This document shows, in pieces, positions 27,217 through 35,708 of a stretch of DNA of 64,000 nucleotides; the stretch's first letter is position 1, and every line of letters starts with the position of its first letter. A model generated the notes under the pieces. That model searched no databases, was not told the DNA's origin, and worked only from the letters and a program-made list of their open reading frames with translations. Source of the DNA: Fusobacterium perfoetens (GTDB lineage Bacteria; Fusobacteriota; Fusobacteriia; Fusobacteriales; Fusobacteriaceae); the NCBI RefSeq assembly GCF_021531595.1, contig NZ_JADYUD010000002.1:1-64000 (forward strand), read 5' to 3'. Position numbers and translations under genes: made by a program.

Positions 27217-29013
27217 CTATTTAAAACTTTTTTTAAATTTTTTATTAGAACTTTTATTTTTTGTGCTGCCTGAATAAGATTTCTCCTGAGAGTTTCCTTT
27301 TCTTGAATTTTTGGAAGGAGCATAATCTTTTGGGATAATAATATTTTTTTGCTTTTCTTTTTTCCCATTATCCTTTTCCACAAAAAGTTTTTTTCCTGTG
27401 AAAGGATTTATTTCTGTATAGTACATAAGTGTTGAATAAGTAGATGGAGTAGGTGTGAAAATTTGAACTTGCTCAGGACTTATTCTAAGTTCTTCTGAGG
27501 CAAAAATTTTTAAATCCATCATATCTTTTTCATTACATCCAGGATGTGCAGCTATTAAATAATAAGTTAAAAACTGTTTTTTATCAAGTTTTTTGTTTAA
27601 TTTGTAGAAACGATTTTTAAATTCCTTTAAATAATCTTTTCCTTGTTTCCCCATAAGAGAAAGAACTTTATCTTCAGTATGCTCAGGAGCTATTTTCATT
27701 TGACCTGAGACATGGTGTGCAACAATTTCTTCAAGATATTTGTCTCCATAAAGAGGATCATCAAGAATAAGATCATATCTTATACCTGAAGCAATAAAAA
27801 TCTTTTTTATTCCCTGAACACTTCTTAATTTTTTAAGAAGGTCTATCTGTCTTTTATGATTTGGTTTAAGTGCAGGACATGTTTCAGGGTAAAGGCATCT
27901 TTTATCAGAGCAAGCACCATATTTTAACTTTTTAGTACATTCCATCTGATACATATTTGCTGTAGGGCCTCCTACATCTGAAATATTTCCTTTAAATTTT
28001 TTATCTTTTGTTATATTTGTAATTTCTTCTATAATAGAATCTTCACTTCTTGAAGTAACTGTTCTTCCTTGATGAATTGCTATAGCACAGAAATTACATT
28101 CACCATAGCATCCTCTGTGTGTAGTAAGAGAATATTTTATTGTATCAAGAGCTCTTACAACACCATCTTTTTTATAATAAGGATGAACATCTCTTTCAAA
28201 ATCCATTCCATATATTTCATCTAAAAGTTCTGATGAAAAGTTTTCTGAAGGAGGATTTTGTATAAGCCATCTGTCTCCATGTTTCTGATTAAGTCCTTTT
28301 GCAGTAACAGAATCACAGTTTTTATAGAAAATATTAAACATATCTATAAATTTAAATTTATCTTCACGGCATTCTTCAAAGGAAGGAATTGTTATATATT
28401 CCTTATTAGGCTCTTTGGCAATATATGCAAACCCTCTTATATTTTTCCAGTCTTTTCCATCACGGATATGTTCTGCAAGGGAAAGCATAGATTTTTCTCC
28501 CATTCCATATGAAAGAATATCAGCTTTTGCATCAAAAATAAGAGAACGCCTAAGCTGGTTAGACCAGTAGTCATAATGAACAATTCTTCTCAAACTTGCT
28601 TCTATTCCCCCAAGAACAATAGGAGTTTTACTGTTTTTAAAGAATCTTTTTATAAGGCCTGTATAGACAATAGAAGCTCTGTCAGGTCTTTTTGTATTTT
28701 CTCCTCCTGGAGTAAAATCATCTTTATGTCTTTTCTTTTTAGTGGCAGTATAATTTGCAACCATTGAATCAACACAACCTGCTGATACAGCCCAGAAAAG
28801 TTTTGGTTCTCCAAGCCTTGTAATATCATCAGGGGAATTTATATCTGGCTGTGCAATTATTCCCACTTTAAATCCATTTTTTAAAAGCCATTTTCCTATA
28901 AGGGCTGAACCATTATAAGATGAATCTATATATGTATCTCCTGATATAAGAATTACATCAAGAGAATCCCAACCTAATTTTTTTACTTCTTCTGAAGTTG
29001 TAGGCAAAAACAT
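27217..29013 (-). CDS. YgiQ-family radical SAM protein
   Basis: UPF0313/YgiQ family, 598 aa, reaction unknown. The N-terminal domain starts FLPTTSEEVKKLGWD and VILISGDTYID, as in E. coli YgiQ. The radical-SAM site near residue 300 reads HRGCYGECNFCAI (Cx3Cx2C). A second Cys group (CSDKRCLYPETC) is also family-typical. IAPEHTEDKVL and YYLIAAHPGC follow. The last 60 residues are Lys/Ser-rich and disordered. An AGGTGAGG site precedes the ATG. Confidence 0.93.
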   Translation of the reverse strand: MFLPTTSEEVKKLGWDSLDVILISGDTYIDSSYNGSALIGKWLLKNGFKVGIIAQPDINSPDDITRLGEPKLFWAVSAGCVDSMVANYTATKKKRHKDDFTPGGENTKRPDRASIVYTGLIKRFFKNSKTPIVLGGIEASLRRIVHYDYWSNQLRRSLIFDAKADILSYGMGEKSMLSLAEHIRDGKDWKNIRGFAYIAKEPNKEYITIPSFEECREDKFKFIDMFNIFYKNCDSVTAKGLNQKHGDRWLIQNPPSENFSSELLDEIYGMDFERDVHPYYKKDGVVRALDTIKYSLTTHRGCYGECNFCAIAIHQGRTVTSRSEDSIIEEITNITKDKKFKGNISDVGGPTANMYQMECTKKLKYGACSDKRCLYPETCPALKPNHKRQIDLLKKLRSVQGIKKIFIASGIRYDLILDDPLYGDKYLEEIVAHHVSGQMKIAPEHTEDKVLSLMGKQGKDYLKEFKNRFYKLNKKLDKKQFLTYYLIAAHPGCNEKDMMDLKIFASEELRISPEQVQIFTPTPSTYSTLMYYTEINPFTGKKLFVEKDNGKKEKQKNIIIPKDYAPSKNSRKGNSQEKSYSGSTKNKSSNKKFKKSFK

Positions 29014-29108
29014 TATTAAACCTCACCTGATTTTTTCAATTTATTATTATTTTATCACAAAATCCTGAAAATAGATAGTTTGTTTTGAAAATAGAATAGC
29101 AAAAAAAT

Positions 29109-29173
29109 ACTGCTGCAAAACTATAAATTTTTCTTTAGTTTGAGAAAATTTTATAATTTTTTTATGCAGCAGT
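29109..29173 (-). terminator. Terminator after the pyrophosphatase gene
   Basis: ACTGCTGCA (29109-29117) and TGCAGCAGT (29165-29173) are a perfect 9-bp stem around a long AT-rich loop, followed on the minus strand by ATTTTTTT. Confidence 0.6.
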
Positions 29174-29180
29174 TTTATAA

Positions 29181-30794
29181 TTATAAGCTTTGTGTTGCAG
29201 CCATAAGGAAAGGAAGTATTTGTTTCTTTCTTGAAACAACTCCTTTAAGAAGCATTTCATTTCCTGTAAGAGATTTATTAAATGCAAGCTCTACAAGATT
29301 TGTTTTTTCACCAAAAGCAAGAAGAGTAGAGTTTGAATTTATAATATCTGTTATAACAAAAAGGAATAAATCATATCCATTTGCTTTTATTTCAGCATTC
29401 ATAGCTGCTTCAAAGTCAGATTTCATTTTTAGAAGTCCTTCTACATCAACTGTATTTACTTGTGCAACAGCCATGCTTGTTCCTCCCATATTAAATTCCT
29501 TTTTATCAAGATTTAATATTTCAGGAGGTGTATTATTATCAAAAGATGTTCCTGCAATAAGCATTTCCATACCATATTTATAAATATCTTCTATTCCAGC
29601 AAGTTTTCCAAGTTCCTCTGCAGTCTTTTCATCTTTTTCAGTACAAGTAGGAGATCTGAAAAGAAGAGTATCAGAGATTATTGCACTTAGCATTATTCCT
29701 GCAATTTCTTTAGGGGGAACAACTCCTGCTTCTTTAAAAAGAGAATAAACTATTGTTGAAGAACATCCTACAGCTTCAGCTGTTATTTTTACAGGATCAT
29801 TTGTTTGGAAATTCGCAAATTTATGATGATCTATAACTTGTAAAATTTGAGCATCTCCAAGTCCTGCAACAGACTGTGAAAATTCATTATGATCAACAAG
29901 AATAACTTTTTTTCTTGTAAAATTAATAAGGTTTTTAGTTCTTATAGTTCCATAAACTTTTCCGTCATTATCTATAACAGGGAAGTTTGTTTGATTTGAA
30001 TCTTTCATTATATCTTTTATCTCATGAAGGAAATCATCTTTTTTAAAGCTGTAGAAATTTCTATTTTGAAGAATTGCTCCTACTGAAATTGACTGACTGA
30101 TAAGAGATATAGTTTTAAAAAGAGAGTGGTTTACAACCATAACAGCACATTCAGAAGTCATACGAGGACTTATAAAGTCATCTTCTTTGCAGCATACGAT
30201 TATAACCTTTGCTCCTGCTTTTATAAGTCTGTCTATACCATCAGCCATTGATGTAGTTATTACAACATCACCTTTTTCTATTGTATCAAGTTCCGAAATA
30301 GCTTTAAGATTTGTATTTATTTCTCCAGAAGGATAAACTCCACTTATTATTTTTCCATTAAGGACTTCTATAAGATTTTCATATGTTGTGCTGTATTTAG
30401 AAAAAAGATCAGAATAATCTATTTTTAAATATGTATTGGCTATATCAGAGATATGAATCATATTTTTTAAATGTCCCATTTCATCAACAACAGGAAAACT
30501 TGAAAAATTTTCTTTTGTCATAAGATCAAGAGCTTCCTGAATAGAATCATTTACATTTATAACTTCTTTTTTTACATGGGTAAGGTCAGAAATTTGAGCA
30601 CTTACTGTTTTAAGAAGTTCAGGTTCTTTTATTCCAAATTTTTGAAGAACAAAAGCTGTTTCTTTATTTATTTTTCCAAGTCTATATGGGACCGCTTCTG
30701 TCCCACAAGCGTTTTTTAAGTATGCAGTTGCGATAGTTGAACATATAGAATCTGTATCTGGATTTTTATGACCAAAAACTAGAACTGGTTCCAT
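29181..30794 (-). CDS. Mn-dependent inorganic pyrophosphatase with CBS-DRTGG insert
   Basis: Family II pyrophosphatase, 537 aa. The DHH domain is split: VFGHKNPDTDS (His9, Asp13, Asp15 as metal ligands) at the N-terminus, then two CBS domains flanking a DRTGG domain (about residues 70-300), then VDHNE, VIDHHKF and the DHHA2 tail. In characterised clostridial relatives the CBS-DRTGG insert binds adenine nucleotides (AMP, ADP, diadenosine polyphosphates) to tune activity. It removes PPi from biosynthesis. Monocistronic with a GGAGG site. Confidence 0.92.
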   Translation of the reverse strand: MEPVLVFGHKNPDTDSICSTIATAYLKNACGTEAVPYRLGKINKETAFVLQKFGIKEPELLKTVSAQISDLTHVKKEVINVNDSIQEALDLMTKENFSSFPVVDEMGHLKNMIHISDIANTYLKIDYSDLFSKYSTTYENLIEVLNGKIISGVYPSGEINTNLKAISELDTIEKGDVVITTSMADGIDRLIKAGAKVIIVCCKEDDFISPRMTSECAVMVVNHSLFKTISLISQSISVGAILQNRNFYSFKKDDFLHEIKDIMKDSNQTNFPVIDNDGKVYGTIRTKNLINFTRKKVILVDHNEFSQSVAGLGDAQILQVIDHHKFANFQTNDPVKITAEAVGCSSTIVYSLFKEAGVVPPKEIAGIMLSAIISDTLLFRSPTCTEKDEKTAEELGKLAGIEDIYKYGMEMLIAGTSFDNNTPPEILNLDKKEFNMGGTSMAVAQVNTVDVEGLLKMKSDFEAAMNAEIKANGYDLFLFVITDIINSNSTLLAFGEKTNLVELAFNKSLTGNEMLLKGVVSRKKQILPFLMAATQSL

Positions 30795-30931
30795 AAGTAA
30801 CCTCCTTAAAATAATCTTTTTCTATATTCTAACACTTTCTTTAAAGAAATTCCATAAAAGGTTTTTTTAAGGAAAGATGAAATTTAAAATCTTATTTATA
30901 AAAAAATCCAAGAGAACTTTATTTTATTGAT

Positions 30932-30961
30932 TTGAATATTTAAGTAAGACCATGATATAAT
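30932..30961 (+). promoter_or_regulatory. Promoter of the MORN-like lipoprotein gene
   Basis: TTGAAT (30932-30937), 18-nt spacer, extended -10 TGATATAAT ending at 30961. Confidence 0.55.
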
Positions 30962-30996
30962 AAGATACTGTTCAAGAAAAATTATTAGGAGACAAA

Positions 30997-31671
30997 ATGA
31001 TGAAAAATTTAAAAAAATTATTTGTAATGCTGTGCATAATTATAGGAGCAGGATGTACAAATCAACAGATTAAACCTGAAGAAGCTTTTAAATATGAAGA
31101 AGAAAAATTTATTCAGATAGAAGAAAAAGAGATAAAACCAGGGACAAGAGAAGTAAATATTGAAGAAAAAAGAATAAATAAAAATAAAAAAGCATATGTA
31201 AAAGGAGAAGAAGCTCTTTTTACAGGTATATTTTCAATAAGATATGCAGGACATCTTCTGTATTTTGAAGAGTATAAAAATGGAGTTCTTGATGGAGATA
31301 AAGTTTGGTTTGGAAACGATGGAACTGTAGGAATGAGAGAAAAATATTCTGAAGGGAAAAAAGATGGAGATCAGATAACTTATCATTTAAACGGAAAAGT
31401 AAGATCAATCACACCATATAAAAACGGAAGAATAGAAGGAATAGTTGAATGGTATGATAAAGATGGACTTCTTGTAGATCAGAATGAAATAAAAAATGGA
31501 ACAGGAAGATTTGTAACATACTGGGAAAATGGAAATATTCAGGAAGAAGGAAATTATAAAAATTATAAAAAAGTAGGAGATTGGACAGAATACAGCAGTG
31601 ATAAAAAAGTTGAAAAAGTAATTACTTATTCAAATAAAGGAACTGTTTCAAAGATAAGATGGTATAATTAA
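30997..31671 (+). CDS. Lipoprotein with MORN/YwqK-like repeats
   Basis: 224 aa. A type II signal peptide with lipobox IGAGC (Cys20) means it is anchored to a membrane as a lipoprotein. From about residue 70 onward come repeated units of the MORN_2/YwqK type: NGxLxGxxxxxxxxG, seen as KNGVLDGDKVWF, SEGKKDGDQITYH, KNGRIEGIVEWY and ENGNIQEEGNY. Proteins with this repeat are often labelled 'YwqK antitoxin-like', but no toxin gene adjoins here. Role unknown; envelope-associated. Confidence 0.8.
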   Translation: MMKNLKKLFVMLCIIIGAGCTNQQIKPEEAFKYEEEKFIQIEEKEIKPGTREVNIEEKRINKNKKAYVKGEEALFTGIFSIRYAGHLLYFEEYKNGVLDGDKVWFGNDGTVGMREKYSEGKKDGDQITYHLNGKVRSITPYKNGRIEGIVEWYDKDGLLVDQNEIKNGTGRFVTYWENGNIQEEGNYKNYKKVGDWTEYSSDKKVEKVITYSNKGTVSKIRWYN

Positions 31672-31698
31672 TTCTATATTTTTTAATTTTAAAAATTC

Positions 31699-31728
31699 TT
31701 GACGATAAACTTTTTTTAGTGATATACT
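31699..31728 (+). promoter_or_regulatory. Promoter of the 40-residue ORF
   Basis: TTGACG (31699-31704), 18-nt spacer, TATACT (31723-31728). The predicted start near 31735 gives a 30-nt leader to ATG 31765. Confidence 0.55.
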
Positions 31729-31764
31729 ATATCTATAAAAATAGTTAGGTGTCAGGGGGACAAA

Positions 31765-31887
31765 ATGAATATCAGCAGAAGAACTTCTATAGGTAGTTTT
31801 TCTTATTTAGAGATGAAAAATAGAAAAAGAATAAAACATATATTAAAAAATTTTTTAAAAGTGGTTTTTAGTATTTTTCAAAAATAA
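31765..31887 (+). CDS. Small cationic ORF (40 aa)
   Basis: ATG at 31765 to TAA at 31887. It has AGGGGGA 4 nt upstream and its own promoter 37-66 nt upstream, so it looks like a real small gene. The N-terminus is MNISRRTSIGSFSYLEM; the second half is Lys/Arg-rich and then hydrophobic (HILKNFLKVVFSIFQK), giving a short amphipathic helix. There is no recognised family, no cleavable signal peptide, and one ends-only palindromic element directly downstream. It could be a membrane-active small protein or a type I toxin; it could also be the non-functional start of a decayed gene. Confidence 0.45.
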   Translation: MNISRRTSIGSFSYLEMKNRKRIKHILKNFLKVVFSIFQK

Positions 31888-31910
31888 CAACTTACAAAAA
31901 ATTAATAAAA

Positions 31911-31980
31911 TTAAGGCTATTGCAAATTTATAAAGATAAAATTTTATTTTTATAAATTAGAAAATGCAATAGCCTCTTTT
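31911..31980 (+). repeat. Palindromic element, ends-only derivative (copy B)
   Basis: GGCTATTGCAAATTTATAA at the left and TTATAAATTAGAAAATGCAATAGCC at the right match the two ends of copy A. The roughly 140-bp centre is missing, leaving about 70 bp. This internal-deletion form supports a MITE-like history. Confidence 0.7.
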
Positions 31981-32102
31981 TTACGCTTAAATATATGAAA
32001 ATATTAAGTAATCATAGTTTTTTTATGAAAAATTTAGTATAATTTAGATAACTTGTTAGGGGAAAAAACTTTTAATTTGTTTTTATCAAAGAGGGGATAC
32101 AT

Positions 32103-32972
32103 ATGAAATTAGTTATCGTAACAGGGTTAAGTGGGGCTGGAAAAACAACAGCTCTGAAGGCACTGGAAGACTCAGGTTATTTTACAATGGACAATGTTCT
32201 TTGTCAAATAGCCGTTTTTCTGTTGCAGAACTTAGAAAAGGGAGAAAGTGAACTTAATATTGAAAAACTTGCTTTAGGAATAGATAACCGTGCTATTTCT
32301 TCTCAAAAAGAATTCACTCTTCTTCTTAATTGTATTGAAAGTTTAAAGGTTGACTATGAAATGGTATTTCTTGAATCTTCAGATGATGTTATCTTAAATA
32401 GATATAATCTTACAAGAAGAAGACATCCTTTTGCAGCTCCTACTCTTTTAGAAAGTATAAAAAGAGAAAGAGAAGCTATGAATATGGTTCTTGAAAGATC
32501 TACTGTTGTAATAGATACAAGTGAGTATACAAGTAAAATGCTTTCTAATAAGATAAAAGAGCTTGCTGTTTCTGAAAGAAAGGATGGAATAAATATTCAT
32601 GTTCAGTCTTTTGGATTTAAGTATGGAGTTCCTTTGGATCTTGATCTTATGTTTGATGTAAGAATTCTTCCTAATCCTTATTATATTGAAGAATTAAAAC
32701 TTAAAACAGGAAATGATAAGGAAGTTTATGACTATGTTATGAGTTTTCCTGAGTCGGAAGAACTTTATAGAAAATTTATTGACCTTATAAAATATATGGT
32801 TCCTCTATATAAAAAAGATGGAAAACAGCACCTTTCAATTGGAGTAGGCTGCAGCGGAGGACAACACAGATCAGTTGCTTTTGTAAATAGAATAGCAAAA
32901 GAACTTTCATATCTTGAAAGTGCAGATGTATATATAAGTCACAGAGAAGGAGAGCGACACCACTGGACATAA
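32103..32972 (+). CDS. rapZ: RNase adapter / nucleotide-binding protein RapZ
   Basis: 289 aa, YvcJ/RapZ family. An N-terminal P-loop (GLSGAGKT, residues 8-15) binds NTP; a C-terminal domain with GVGCSGGQHRSV and the end motif HREGERHHWT binds GlcN-6-P or RNA in enterobacterial RapZ. Here its target is not known. A TATAAT lies at 32038-32043. Its stop codon (32970-32972) lies within the likely true beginning of uvrC, so the two are translationally coupled. Confidence 0.95.
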   Translation: MKLVIVTGLSGAGKTTALKALEDSGYFTMDNVLCQIAVFLLQNLEKGESELNIEKLALGIDNRAISSQKEFTLLLNCIESLKVDYEMVFLESSDDVILNRYNLTRRRHPFAAPTLLESIKREREAMNMVLERSTVVIDTSEYTSKMLSNKIKELAVSERKDGINIHVQSFGFKYGVPLDLDLMFDVRILPNPYYIEELKLKTGNDKEVYDYVMSFPESEELYRKFIDLIKYMVPLYKKDGKQHLSIGVGCSGGQHRSVAFVNRIAKELSYLESADVYISHREGERHHWT

Positions 32973-34741
32973 AAAAATTTAATATTCCTGAACTGCCAGG
33001 AGTATATTTAATGAAAAAAAAGGACAAAGTTATTTATGTTGGAAAAGCTAAAAATCTAAAAAAGAGAGTATCATCATATTTTAACAGGGAACATGAAGAT
33101 GAAAAAACAATAAACCTTGTGAAAAATATAGAGGATATTGAAACTATTGTATGCAATAGCGAAATAGATGCTTTTGTTCTTGAAAATAATTTAATAAAAA
33201 AATATTCGCCAAAGTATAATATTGCTTTGAAAGACGAAAAAACATATCCCTATATAAAATTTTCAAAAGAAAAATTTCCTAAAATAAGTATAATTAGAAC
33301 AACAAGAGCTTTGGATCCTAAAAAGGGTGATTATTTTGGCCCTTATCCTCAGGGAGCATGGTTTCTTTTAAAGACTCTTATAAAGATTTTTAAAATAAGA
33401 GACTGCAATAAAGATATGGAAAAAATAGCCTTAAGACCATGCCTTAAATATCATATGGGACTTTGTCCTGCTCCATGTACCTTTAAAAACATAGAAGCTG
33501 AATATAAAGAAAATGTAGAAAATGCAATGAAAGTTTTAAAAGGACAGGGAAGTTCAATTATAAAAGAACTTAACAGAAAAATGATAGAAGCTTCTGAAAA
33601 TATGGAGTTTGAAAAGGCTATAACATATAGGGAACAAAAAAATGAAATAGAAAAAGCTGTAAATAATCAGGTTACAGAATATGGAAGAGATATTGATGAA
33701 GATGTATTTGCTTTTGCTTTAGAAGGAAATATGATTTTCATCTGTGTATTAAATATGAGAGAAGGAAAACTTTTAGGAAAAACTTCTTTTAATATTTCAA
33801 CAGAAGAAAAAATATATTCTGATATTTTTGAAAATATTGTAAGTGAATTTTATTCAAAGCATCCGATTCCAAGCAATATTATTTTTCAGCCTGAATATAC
33901 TGAAAGCAAGGAAATAGTAGAAGAATGGCTTAAGATAAAAAAAGGAAAAGCAGTCTCTCTTCACTTTCCAAAGATTGCAAGCAGAAGAGAAGAACTTCTT
34001 AATATGGCACTTTTAAATCTTAATAAGGATATAATTATCTATTATGATAAAAAATCTGTAATAGAATCAGGAATGGCCAAACTTTACAAAGTTTTGGAAC
34101 TGAAAAATTTTCCAAGAATTATAGAATGCTTTGATATTTCAAATATTCAGGGAAAAGATGCAGTTGCTTCAATGAGTGTTTCAATTGAAGGAAAGGCTTC
34201 TCCTAAAAATTATAGAAAATTTAAAATAAGATGTAAGGATACTCCTGATGATTTTCAGATGATGAGAGAAGTTATAACAAGAAGATATAGTAAACTTGAA
34301 CCAAAAGATTTTCCTGATGTTATTCTTATTGACGGAGGAATTGGGCAGATAAATGCTGCAGGAGAAGTTTTAAGAGGTTTGGGAAAAGACAATATTTCTG
34401 ATCTTTTAAGTCTTGCAGAAAAAGAAGAGCTTATTTATAAATATGGAAATAACGAGCCATTTGCTTTTTCTCATTCTGAAGAGGGGCTTAAGATACTTAT
34501 AAGAGTAAGAGATGAGGCTCATAGATTTGGTGTAACTTATCATAGAAAACTTAGAAGTAAAAGGGTTATAAGCAGTGAACTTGATAAAATTCAAGGAATA
34601 GGTCCTGCAAGAAGAGAAAAATTATTAAAGCAGTTTGGTTCTGTAAAAAACATAAAAGAAGCATCACTTGATGATTTAAAACTTATAATTCCAGAAAAAA
34701 CAGCAATTCTTCTTCTGGAAACATTAAATAAGGGGGAATAA
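32963..34741 (+). CDS. uvrC: Excinuclease ABC subunit UvrC (probable CTG start)
   Basis: Makes both incisions in nucleotide excision repair. GIY-YIG nuclease at the N-terminus (GVYLM...VIYVGKAKNLKKRV), UVR motif near 205 (MEFEKAITYREQKNEIE), RNase-H-like C-terminal nuclease (ECFDISNIQG, LIDGGIGQINAA) and a final HhH pair (IQGIGPARREKLLKQFG). The first ATG is 33011, but the conserved NIPELPGVYLM lies upstream of it in the same frame. No ATG, GTG or TTG is available there. CTG at 32963 has AAGGAG 10 nt upstream and gives MDIKKFNIPEL, a normal UvrC start. It overlaps rapZ by 10 nt. 592 aa. If CTG is not used, the start is unresolved. Confidence 0.85.
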   Translation: MDIKKFNIPELPGVYLMKKKDKVIYVGKAKNLKKRVSSYFNREHEDEKTINLVKNIEDIETIVCNSEIDAFVLENNLIKKYSPKYNIALKDEKTYPYIKFSKEKFPKISIIRTTRALDPKKGDYFGPYPQGAWFLLKTLIKIFKIRDCNKDMEKIALRPCLKYHMGLCPAPCTFKNIEAEYKENVENAMKVLKGQGSSIIKELNRKMIEASENMEFEKAITYREQKNEIEKAVNNQVTEYGRDIDEDVFAFALEGNMIFICVLNMREGKLLGKTSFNISTEEKIYSDIFENIVSEFYSKHPIPSNIIFQPEYTESKEIVEEWLKIKKGKAVSLHFPKIASRREELLNMALLNLNKDIIIYYDKKSVIESGMAKLYKVLELKNFPRIIECFDISNIQGKDAVASMSVSIEGKASPKNYRKFKIRCKDTPDDFQMMREVITRRYSKLEPKDFPDVILIDGGIGQINAAGEVLRGLGKDNISDLLSLAEKEELIYKYGNNEPFAFSHSEEGLKILIRVRDEAHRFGVTYHRKLRSKRVISSELDKIQGIGPARREKLLKQFGSVKNIKEASLDDLKLIIPEKTAILLLETLNKGE

Positions 34742-35685
34742 TGAAAAAAATATTTTATATTTTGTTTTGTCTTATTCTTTTTGCAGGGTGTGACAATGTT
34801 GTTTTAAGAAAAGATAAAAGTGAAAGAGTAACTTTTGAAAAAAATCTTCCTCAAGGTGAATATACATTATATATGTATGAAATAAAATATCCAGAAAAGC
34901 AGGAAGAAAAAATTATGTTTATGTCTAAATTTGAAAATTTTCTAAGAAATGGTGCAGAAGGACTTAGTCATGATGTTAATTTTATTCTTCCAAAATCTCT
35001 TTATGATGATGTTGAAAGCATTCTTAATGATGAAGGAATAGGAATAGAGAGAGCTTTTTTTAAGTCAGCATCTTTTATAGATGAAAATGATAAAAAAATA
35101 ATAGATAAAGAAACTTATTTTGTAAAAACTCCTTTAAATGGGGGAGAAATTCAAAAATATTTAAACAAACAATATTACTATATTCTTTCTCTTATTGGAA
35201 AAGAAAAAGAATATAAAGAAAATTTCTTCTATACAGAATATGATAAAAGAACTTTAACTGCTGAATATATAAAGGAAAGAGAAAGTTTAAAAGAAATTCT
35301 TTCAGAAAAGAAAAAAGATTTTCTTGTGGCAGTTGAAAATACAAATGATTTAGAAAACTATAAAGATGATATGGTATATTTAAAAAAATATAGTGAAAAA
35401 ATGGAAGAAAATGCAGTAAAACATGAAGGAGAAATTTTGCCTCCTGTTATTGTTTTAAAAAGTAATAAATATATAGGGTATACTGTAGATAAGGGTTCAG
35501 TTGTATTTTTTGACGGAGAAGGAAAAGAAGAGCTAAGTTATTTCAGAAGATATAAATTTAATGTAAAAATAAAAGAAATTGATAATTTTAACTATTCAAA
35601 CTTTGTCATAGATGATGAGCAGACAGAAATATCTGTTCTTCTTGGCAGAAAAAAATATGTTCCAAAGAGACCTTTAGGTGCATAA
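34741..35685 (+). CDS. Hypothetical lipoprotein (314 aa)
   Basis: Not recognised. The signal peptide ends in lipobox LFAGC (Cys17). The body is charged, rich in Glu/Lys, with a helical stretch at about residues 150-225 and no catalytic motif that I recognise. The ATG overlaps the uvrC stop (TAATG), so it is in the rapZ-uvrC operon, followed 23 nt later by the SpoIIE-type phosphatase. Likely an envelope protein. Confidence 0.75.
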   Translation: MKKIFYILFCLILFAGCDNVVLRKDKSERVTFEKNLPQGEYTLYMYEIKYPEKQEEKIMFMSKFENFLRNGAEGLSHDVNFILPKSLYDDVESILNDEGIGIERAFFKSASFIDENDKKIIDKETYFVKTPLNGGEIQKYLNKQYYYILSLIGKEKEYKENFFYTEYDKRTLTAEYIKERESLKEILSEKKKDFLVAVENTNDLENYKDDMVYLKKYSEKMEENAVKHEGEILPPVIVLKSNKYIGYTVDKGSVVFFDGEGKEELSYFRRYKFNVKIKEIDNFNYSNFVIDDEQTEISVLLGRKKYVPKRPLGA

Positions 35686-35708
35686 CAATTCTTAGCTGGA
35701 GGATATAA

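Noticed and set aside
30997-31671. Reading the MORN-like lipoprotein as an antitoxin of a toxin-antitoxin pair
   Set aside because: The family label 'antitoxin YwqK' is not backed here: it has a lipoprotein signal and no established toxin gene is adjacent.
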